From Chloroflexota bacterium (GTDB lineage: Bacteria > Chloroflexota > Dehalococcoidia > UBA3495): a stretch of 11,631 nt of DNA. The first letter of the stretch is position 1, and each line of letters opens with the position of its first letter. Below, piece after piece: positions 6,362 through 11,631 of the stretch. The position numbers and the translations under genes were made by a program. The stretch is taken from the NCBI GenBank assembly GCA_002716645.1, contig PBBR01000008.1, positions 42,803 to 54,433 on the forward strand, given 5' to 3'. A model generated the notes under the pieces. It did not search any database. It worked only from the letters and a program-made list of their open reading frames with translations, and had not been told where the DNA came from.

Positions 6362-7399
6362 ATGACTACCCTATCTACCGAAAGCAATACGGGCAATACC
6401 AGTATTCAGAATAACGTACTGGTTGAAGTAAATAATCTCAAAATGCATTTTCCTGTTACCTCAGGATTGTTATTTCAGAGAGAGGTAGCTCAGGTAAAGG
6501 CAGTGGATGATATAAGTTTTTCCATCCGAAAAGGTGAAACGTTAGGCTTAGTAGGTGAAAGTGGATGTGGTAAGACGACTGCAGGGCGTTGTATTTTACA
6601 GTTATATAAACCAACTGCTGGTGAAGTAATTTTCGAAGGTACTGATCTGACGAAATTAGGCGCACGACAAATGCGGCAGATGCGACGTCAAATGCAGATA
6701 ATCTTTCAAGATCCTTTCAGCTCCCTGAACCCTAGGATGACTGCAGGAGATATCATCGGCGAGCCATTAGTAGTTCATGGACTCGTTAAGAATGGCGAAG
6801 AAAAGCGTGAAAAAGTCAGAGAACTTTTACAAAATGTAGGCTTGCACCCTTATATGGCGGACCGATTTCCGCATGAGTTTAGTGGTGGTCAACGCCAAAG
6901 AATTGGTGTTGCGAGGGCCTTGTCTGTCGATCCTAAACTAATTGTTTGTGACGAACCTGTCTCCGCCTTAGATGTTTCTATCCAAGCACAGGTAATAAAT
7001 TTGCTCGAAGACTTACAGAAGCAATATGATCTGACTTTCCTATTCATAGCTCACGATTTGTCAGTTGTGAGACATATAAGTGACCGAGTTGCCGTAATGT
7101 ACTTAGGTAAAATTGTAGAAATAGCAGATCGTAACGAGATATACCAAAACCCGCTACATCCCTATACCAAGGCGTTGTTATCAGCTGTGCCGATTCCAGA
7201 TCCTGTAGTTGACGCTCAGCGGGAACGCATCATTTTGAGCGGTGAAGTGCCGAGCCCTTTGAATCCACCCAGCGGTTGTGTGTTCCACCCGAGATGCCCC
7301 AATCCAACCAAAGAATGTTCTGAAGGATCAGTAGAGATGGGACTCATCGAAGCCGAACCGGGACATTGGGTTGATAGATGTTGTGTTAACTGCGGTTAG
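6362..7399 (+). CDS. oppF: Oligopeptide/dipeptide ABC transporter ATP-binding protein (OppF/DppF type)
   Basis: The second ATPase of the pair, 345 residues. It has Walker A GESGCGKT (65-72), Gln116 in [12 protein letters not shown], a canonical signature FSGGQ (173-177), Walker B with Asp197-Glu198, ALD (202-204) and His231 in AHDLSVV. A C-terminal oligopeptide domain begins at [11 protein letters not shown] (263-273). Cysteines C306, C312, C319, C340, C341 and C344 form a C-terminal cluster comparable with that in the OppD-like partner. FSGGQ here against FSGGM in the partner is the usual OppF/OppD asymmetry of the heterodimer. About 18 polar residues precede the conserved first strand, a slightly long N-terminus. 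The ribosome-binding site is weak (GAG at about four bases). With no permease nearby, the ATPases must serve membrane subunits encoded elsewhere. Confidence 0.92.
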   Translation: MTTLSTESNTGNTSIQNNVLVEVNNLKMHFPVTSGLLFQREVAQVKAVDDISFSIRKGETLGLVGESGCGKTTAGRCILQLYKPTAGEVIFEGTDLTKLGARQMRQMRRQMQIIFQDPFSSLNPRMTAGDIIGEPLVVHGLVKNGEEKREKVRELLQNVGLHPYMADRFPHEFSGGQRQRIGVARALSVDPKLIVCDEPVSALDVSIQAQVINLLEDLQKQYDLTFLFIAHDLSVVRHISDRVAVMYLGKIVEIADRNEIYQNPLHPYTKALLSAVPIPDPVVDAQRERIILSGEVPSPLNPPSGCVFHPRCPNPTKECSEGSVEMGLIEAEPGHWVDRCCVNCG

Positions 7400-7538
7400 C
7401 ACATAGTAGTCAATAGCATTAGTATATAGTGAGTCAGGCTTTAGTTTATTCGACCTCTGACGAAGTTGCTAGTATTAGAGACTATTATTGGTAGCCTATT
7501 TTCTTGTAGGCGTAGTGCGCTCGTGATACCATTCTCGT
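7400..7538. other. Intergenic region before lepA
   Basis: This spacer of 139 bases separates oppF and lepA. A TATTAT hexamer at 7483-7488 could be a -10 box, but there is no good -35 at the right distance. GCCTA (7494-7498) and TAGGC (7507-7511) can form a weak five-base hairpin near the expected RNA start. No Shine-Dalgarno sequence is visible before the lepA ATG. No strong terminator for the opp genes is seen. Confidence 0.3.
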
Positions 7539-9380
7539 ATGACCCCTGATTTAATTCGCAATTTCTGCATTATAGCCCATATTGATCATGGGAAATCCAC
7601 TTTGGCGGATAGGTTCCTAGAGATTACAGGCACTGTCCGACCTCAGGAAATGAAAGCCCAATTCATGGACCAGATGGATCTGGAACGGGAACGCGGTATT
7701 ACTATAAAGGGTAAAGCCGTAACCATGAACCATCACTATGTTGATGGGACATGTTACCAGTTGAATCTCATTGATACACCCGGTCATGTGGATTTTAGCT
7801 ATGAAGTATCCCGAGCACTTGCGGCATGTGAGGGAGCGTTGTTAGTAGTTGATGCGAGTCAGGGTATTGAAGCACAAACTATCGCTAACACCCTGCTTGC
7901 TATGGAATATGATCTGGAACTGATACCAGTGGTAAACAAGGTAGATCTCCCACAGGCGGAGCCCCAGAGAGTAGCAGCAGAGCTTGAACAAGTTTTTGGC
8001 TTCAAACAAGATGAGATACTCTTTGTATCTGCAAAAGAAGGTGGAGGAGCAAAAGAGATACTAGACGCTGTGATAGAACGGGTGCCAGCTCCTAGAGGGG
8101 AAGAGTCGAGTCAGTTTAGAGCATTAGTGTTCGATTCCGTATATAACTCCTATAAAGGCATTATAGGATACGTGCGAGTAGAGGATGGAGCAATATCCAA
8201 GAATGATCGGATTCTGGTGATGTCGTCTGGTAAATCAGCAGAAATAGTGGAGATAGGGATATTTGCTCCTGCGCCGAAACCCGTAGAAACACTTTATAGT
8301 GGGCAAGTTGGGTATATAGCTACAGGATTTAAAGATGTACAAGAATGTGCGGTGGGCGATACACTCACTAATCATTCTGAGCCATCAGCCGACCCTCTGC
8401 CGGGTTATGTTGAACTGAAATCTATGGTGTTCGCTGGTCTGTATCCTGCCGATGGAGAAGATTATAATAATCTCAGGGCTGCTCTTGAAAAGCTGCGCCT
8501 TAACGACGCTTCTTTATCGATGGAACCAGATACTAGCACGGCTCTAGGATTTGGATTCCGATGTGGATTTCTCGGTTTGATGCACTTAGAGATTATTCAA
8601 GAGAGGCTAGAGCGTGAGTATGACCTTGATTTAATAGTTACAGCACCAAGTGTCGCATATCGAGTAATACTGAACTCTGGTGAGACCGAACTAGTTGACA
8701 ATCCGTCTAAGCTCCCCTCTCCTAGTGAACTTCAGGAAATACAAGAGCCGATACTCAATCTGACTATTGTGGCTCCAAGTAAGTACGTAGGGGCAATAAT
8801 GGAGTTAATGCACTCTCGTAGATCAGAATACAAAAGAGTGGAATATATACAAGGATATGGTGATGGTGCCGGATCCTCTTCAGCAGATCAGTCTAGAGTA
8901 GTAATGGAATACACAATGCCATTATCCGAACTTTTGGCCGATTTTTTTAACCAGCTAAAATCGAAGACTCAAGGGTATGCTTCTCTGGATTATACGTTTG
9001 AAGGGTACAGGGCAGCACCTTTAGTGAAAGTGGATATCTTAGTCAACCATCAATCTGTCGAAGCTTTATCTATGATTGTTCATCGAGAACAGTCCGTTTA
9101 CGTAGGCCGGGCTGCAGTGCAAAAACTTCACTCTACTATCCCGCGCCAGTTATTTGAGGTTCCTATACAGGCCGCAATAGGGGGACGGGTGGTTGCACGT
9201 GAAACAGTTCGAGCTGTACGAAAAGATGTGTTAGCTAAGTGCTATGGTGGAGATATTACGCGTAAGCGCAAATTGCTCGAAAAGCAAAAAGAAGGTAAAA
9301 AGAGACTTAAAAGTATCGGTAGGGTGGAAGTGCCACAAGAGGCGTTTCTTAGTCTTCTAGGAATAGGTGACGACCGGTAA
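7539..9380 (+). CDS. lepA: Elongation factor 4 (LepA), ribosome-associated GTPase
   Basis: LepA is a translational GTPase that acts on ribosomes and is linked to initiation, assembly and back-translocation. The 613-residue product is full length for the family (about 600). The G motifs are intact: G1 AHIDHGKS (13-20), G2 RGIT (52-55), G3 DTPGH (79-83), G4 NKVD (133-136) and G5 SAK (164-166). The LepA-specific C-terminal domain is present, with CYGGDITRKRKLLEKQKEGK near the end, followed by VEVPQEAFLSLL. The start ATG gives LIRNFCIIAHIDHG, as expected. One oddity is a Gly/Ser/Asp-rich stretch, GYGDGAGSSSADQ, at about 440-452. Relatives known to me have a much shorter link there. The gene is convergent with dinB, 41 bases apart. 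Confidence 0.97.
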   Translation: MTPDLIRNFCIIAHIDHGKSTLADRFLEITGTVRPQEMKAQFMDQMDLERERGITIKGKAVTMNHHYVDGTCYQLNLIDTPGHVDFSYEVSRALAACEGALLVVDASQGIEAQTIANTLLAMEYDLELIPVVNKVDLPQAEPQRVAAELEQVFGFKQDEILFVSAKEGGGAKEILDAVIERVPAPRGEESSQFRALVFDSVYNSYKGIIGYVRVEDGAISKNDRILVMSSGKSAEIVEIGIFAPAPKPVETLYSGQVGYIATGFKDVQECAVGDTLTNHSEPSADPLPGYVELKSMVFAGLYPADGEDYNNLRAALEKLRLNDASLSMEPDTSTALGFGFRCGFLGLMHLEIIQERLEREYDLDLIVTAPSVAYRVILNSGETELVDNPSKLPSPSELQEIQEPILNLTIVAPSKYVGAIMELMHSRRSEYKRVEYIQGYGDGAGSSSADQSRVVMEYTMPLSELLADFFNQLKSKTQGYASLDYTFEGYRAAPLVKVDILVNHQSVEALSMIVHREQSVYVGRAAVQKLHSTIPRQLFEVPIQAAIGGRVVARETVRAVRKDVLAKCYGGDITRKRKLLEKQKEGKKRLKSIGRVEVPQEAFLSLLGIGDDR

Positions 9381-9421
9381 CTTTTGGGCTCCTTGGATCG
9401 TATTAATTCAGTTGGAAATAA

Positions 9422-9913
9422 TTACTTCCCGAGTTCACGTTTCAAAAGTTCTAATTGTTCTAAGTGTGCTATCCAATGTCTAGCAAACAGTCCTCTTAGT
9501 AGGTCTTCTAAAGACCTTACTTCATCTGTTTCACGTGATAGATGATGGCACATGACAGTAGTTTCCTCCAGTGACTCAAGTGTGGCTTCGGAAACTACTG
9601 ATTCTATTTGGTCTAGAATAGATATCAAATCTGCTACGCCGTCTTGTAGAGTGGTCTTTTGTCGATCTGATGTCACATTAGTCAAATCAGGCGTGAGGTC
9701 GAATTCGAGTACACGGTTGGATATCATTCCTTGAAACAGTGCTCCAAGCCCTCCTGCAGGAGTATCAGACAGATGGTAGATAATCTCCCGAGTAGACCAA
9801 GATTCATTTTGGGTGGTCTGGTCCAAAGAGTCATCCATGCCGGATAAGACATTTAACATTCTATTGCGGATAGCTATTGTATTTTCTAGATGAGTTGGTG
9901 CTTTCTTGGTCAT
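9422..9913 (-). CDS. DinB-like fold protein, function unknown
   Basis: The 163-residue protein is helical and resembles the DinB/YfiT four-helix fold. Trp39 and the following YHLSD put His47 at the position of the first metal-binding histidine. RHWIAHLEQLELL near the C-terminus supplies H146 and H150 in an HxxxH arrangement. Three such histidines normally hold a divalent metal in this superfamily. Family members include thiol-dependent transferases and damage-inducible proteins, and most are uncharacterised, so no reaction is proposed. The longest frame starts at a GTG at 9922. I prefer the ATG at 9913 because AGGAG (9922-9926 on the plus strand) lies eight bases before it; this site overlaps the stop codon of galU. 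The gene is therefore probably the second cistron of a galU-dinB operon. Confidence 0.7.
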   Translation of the reverse strand: MTKKAPTHLENTIAIRNRMLNVLSGMDDSLDQTTQNESWSTREIIYHLSDTPAGGLGALFQGMISNRVLEFDLTPDLTNVTSDRQKTTLQDGVADLISILDQIESVVSEATLESLEETTVMCHHLSRETDEVRSLEDLLRGLFARHWIAHLEQLELLKRELGK

Positions 9914-9924
9914 GATACACACTC

Positions 9925-10821
9925 CTAAGTCTCGGAATTTGATGAAGCTGATAGTAAAGACCCCAATAGCTGGATAATATCTTGTTTCATGTCATTCCTA
10001 GCTAAACCAAATTCTAAGCTCGCTCTTAGTAAGCCAAACGGGGTTCCTCCGTCGTATCTTACCCCTTCGAATTCATAAGCAAGAATACGTTCAGTGTTTA
10101 GTGCCAAGGATAATGCGTCCGTCAGCTGTATTTCGTTTTTGGCTCCAGTTTTGGTATTACGTAAATCATTGAATATGGTATGAGGCAGGATGTATCTTCC
10201 GACTATGCATAAGTTAGATGGCGCTTGGTCCAGAGCAGGTTTCTCTACAAGAGATTCGATTTGGTGGAGATTGTTAGATATGCGATTGCCAGATATTACA
10301 CCGTAATTATCAACGGATTCCCAAGGCACTGCTTCAACCGCAATTACCCCACTGCCGTAGGCATTATAAATATCTATCATTTGTCTAAGTGCACCTGGTG
10401 TGTTTGTGATGATATCGTCTGGCAATACTATGGCAAATGAGTTGTCTCCGATAGCAGCGTGTGCAGTCAGGACCGCATGGCCCAATCCTAAGGGTTCTTC
10501 CTGGACTACATAAGATACTTGGTCTCCAGTCGGTATGTTTTTAACTAATTCAATTAACTTGTGTCCGTCTGTCGAGGATAAGTGCTTTTCTAATTCAGTA
10601 TTGTCTCGAAAGTACGACGATATGGATTCTTTTTCTGGTGATACGACTAGTATGATTTCCTCTATTCCTGCTTCAATGACTTCTTCAATAACAAATTGCA
10701 ACATGGGCTTGTCTAGAATGGGGAGCATCTCTTTGGGTACTGCTTTTGTAACCGGCAAAAATCTGCTTCCAAGACCTGCTGCTGGGATGATTGCCTTAGT
10801 TATTGGTGGATGATTTACCAT
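9925..10821 (-). CDS. galU: UTP-glucose-1-phosphate uridylyltransferase
   Basis: GalU joins glucose 1-phosphate and UTP to give UDP-glucose for cell-envelope glycans and glycolipids. From the ATG at 10821 the protein has 298 residues, normal for the family. Motifs include AIIPAAGLGSRFLPVTKAVP (10-29, with Arg20 and Lys26), QEEPLGLGHAV (107-117), LPDD (133-136, metal-binding), EKP (193-195), NEIQLTDAL (229-237) and RYDGGTPFG (255-263). An in-frame GTG at 10857 would add 12 residues (SITPYNARIFF) not usual in the family, and it lies upstream of the likely transcription start. The ATG itself has no Shine-Dalgarno sequence and may have a very short leader. Only 11 bases separate it from the downstream DinB-like gene. 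The function is secure; the start is probable. Confidence 0.93.
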   Translation of the reverse strand: MVNHPPITKAIIPAAGLGSRFLPVTKAVPKEMLPILDKPMLQFVIEEVIEAGIEEIILVVSPEKESISSYFRDNTELEKHLSSTDGHKLIELVKNIPTGDQVSYVVQEEPLGLGHAVLTAHAAIGDNSFAIVLPDDIITNTPGALRQMIDIYNAYGSGVIAVEAVPWESVDNYGVISGNRISNNLHQIESLVEKPALDQAPSNLCIVGRYILPHTIFNDLRNTKTGAKNEIQLTDALSLALNTERILAYEFEGVRYDGGTPFGLLRASLEFGLARNDMKQDIIQLLGSLLSASSNSET

Positions 10822-10836
10822 GAAAAAGATTCTAGC

Positions 10837-10866
10837 ATTGTATGGGGTAATTGACACCTATATCGA
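10837..10866 (-). promoter_or_regulatory. Candidate galU promoter
   Basis: On the minus strand TACAAT (10842-10837), five of six matches to the -10 consensus, follows TCGATA (10866-10861), four of six matches to the -35 consensus, with an 18-base spacer. Transcription would begin near 10830, leaving about nine bases before the ATG. It interleaves with the ffs -35 box on the other strand. This is pattern-based. Confidence 0.35.
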
Positions 10867-10879
10867 CCTAACCTAACAT
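10851..10879 (+). promoter_or_regulatory. Promoter of the SRP RNA gene
   Basis: A perfect TTGACA at 10851-10856 is followed, after exactly 17 bases, by TAACAT at 10874-10879 (four of six matches, with first, second and last bases correct). The expected start near 10886 is just before the SRP RNA 5' helix. This is the best sigma-70-type promoter in the window. Confidence 0.6.
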
Positions 10880-10892
10880 TAGCCATGAGATC

Positions 10893-11103
10893 GTGCTAGG
10901 CGGGGAGTTAGCGGTGCCCTGTACCCGCAATCCGCTACAGCGGGGCGTAATCCCCTTCCAGAGGCTCAATGTGATAGACCCCTGCGTCGGTATTGGGATG
11001 GTGACGACCGGGTCCCACGCGGCATAGACTTGTGAACCCCGCCAGGTCCGGAAGGAAGCAACGGTAAATGAGATCCTATGGGTGCCGTGGGAGTGCCTAG
11101 TTT
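10893..11103 (+). ncRNA. ffs: Signal recognition particle RNA, large bacterial type
   Basis: The RNA pairs with Ffh to target nascent membrane and secreted proteins. The diagnostic domain IV is at about 11041-11065: CCAGG, then TCC-GGAA-GGA with a GGAA tetraloop at 11050-11053, then AGCAACGG, the Ffh-binding region. The 5' segment at about 10910-10945, with GCGGTGCCCTGTACCCGC and AATCCGCTACAGCGGGG, is typical of the Alu domain in long bacterial SRP RNAs. The ends close on each other: CTAGGC at 10896-10901 is complementary to GCCTAG at 11095-11100. That gives a length near 210 bases, with ends uncertain by several bases. It is shorter than the roughly 270-base Bacillus RNA. No strong intrinsic terminator follows, and rsmA begins about 77 bases later. 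Confidence 0.93.
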
Positions 11104-11179
11104 GAGTTCCGGTTTTGATACATGTCTATTACACTTAGTCGAAGAAGGGTGCACGGTCTCTTTTATCCAGAGAGGGTAT

Positions 11180-11631
11180 TTGAATAATAATTCTCACATT
11201 CGGCGTTCGCCTAGGAAATCATTAGGTCAGCATTTCTTGGTGGATGGAGCATACCTGAATAGGATAATGAAAGCTGCTCAGATTTCCAGTTCTGATATTA
11301 TTCTTGAAGTGGGGCCAGGGAGAGGATCACTCACTTCTAGACTGGTAGATTCAGCCCATGAGGTTATCTGTATTGAAATAGATCAGGATTTAGCGGGTAT
11401 ACTCCCTGAAAAACTTGGAAAGCCTTCGAACCTAACTGTAGTAAATGCTGATGCGAGACAGTTTAATATTGATGCAATTATAAACAGTCAAAATTATAAG
11501 CTTGTTGCTAATCTACCCTATTATGCGGCTACACCGATCATACGGAGATTCTTGGAAGATGAAAATCCCCCTCAACTACTAGTTGTGATGGTTCAAAGGG
11601 AAGTGGCTAAGGCAATGGTAGCTAAACCCGG
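11180..11631 (+). CDS. rsmA: Partial 16S rRNA dimethyladenosine transferase (RsmA/KsgA), 5' part
   Basis: RsmA methylates two adjacent adenosines near the 3' end of 16S rRNA, using S-adenosylmethionine, late in small-subunit assembly. The 150 codons present have the family hallmarks in order: RRSPRKSLGQHFLVD (8-22), EVGPGRGSLT (43-52, SAM-binding motif I), EID (66-68), NADA (89-92), the catalytic NLPYY (111-115) and MVQREVAKAM further on. The right edge cuts the gene at about half of the usual length of around 270 residues. No ATG lies in frame before the conserved region. The start is taken as TTG at 11180, preceded by AGAGGG (11171-11176) three bases away. The frame remains open upstream into the SRP RNA, so another non-ATG start is possible. 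The gene follows ffs and may be read from the same promoter. Confidence 0.9.
   Translation, partial: MNNNSHIRRSPRKSLGQHFLVDGAYLNRIMKAAQISSSDIILEVGPGRGSLTSRLVDSAHEVICIEIDQDLAGILPEKLGKPSNLTVVNADARQFNIDAIINSQNYKLVANLPYYAATPIIRRFLEDENPPQLLVVMVQREVAKAMVAKP

Noticed and set aside
10966..11154. 62-codon minus-strand frame
   Set aside because: It lies across the SRP RNA gene; its product merely reflects the complement of conserved RNA structure.

Overview
The window looks like a chromosomal segment of a free-living bacterium with moderately low GC by eye. No plasmid, phage, insertion sequence or CRISPR array is visible. The SRP RNA is of the long, Alu-domain-bearing type, which excludes the short gammaproteobacterial form. 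The XdhC/MocA pair, oligopeptide-type ABC ATPases and compact gene spacing would suit a Chloroflexota lineage (Dehalococcoidia/SAR202-like). That placement is an inference with low to moderate confidence; no marker here was compared with a database.

Layout. At the left edge (1-161, minus) lies the 5' end of a gene resembling class I glutamine amidotransferase-like peptidases of the C26 family. After a 282-base spacer with a tandem 12-base repeat come xdhC-like (444-1571) and mocA-like (1581-2183) genes. Together they form a maturation cassette for molybdenum hydroxylases. Converging on them from the right is a translationally coupled minus-strand pair, an MFS transporter and RNase HI (rnhA). 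From 4084 to 4925 there are three small plus-strand reading frames: a one-helix membrane peptide, a coiled-coil protein and a two-helix membrane peptide. I recognise none of them. tRNA-Lys(CTT) and tRNA-Leu(TAG) follow, then two oligopeptide/dipeptide-type ABC ATPases (oppD- and oppF-like) and lepA (elongation factor 4). On the minus strand, convergent with lepA, is a galU-dinB pair. Between galU and the right edge are the SRP RNA gene (ffs) and the 5' part of rsmA (ksgA), which runs off the window.

How the genes relate. Much of the right half is translation and protein-export housekeeping (two tRNAs, lepA, SRP RNA, rsmA). The opp-type ATPases lack permeases and a binding protein in this window, so they must work with subunits encoded elsewhere. 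Likewise, the XdhC/MocA pair has no hydroxylase subunits next to it. The galU and ffs promoters appear to overlap back to back.

No clear new multi-gene system is present. The parts most worth a second look are the small-gene cluster at 4084-4925, the tandem repeat before xdhC, and the overlapping galU/ffs promoters. Two genes are cut by the window edges. Several starts (MFS, DinB, galU, oppD, rsmA) were set from ribosome-binding-site, homology or promoter evidence rather than by taking the longest reading frame.
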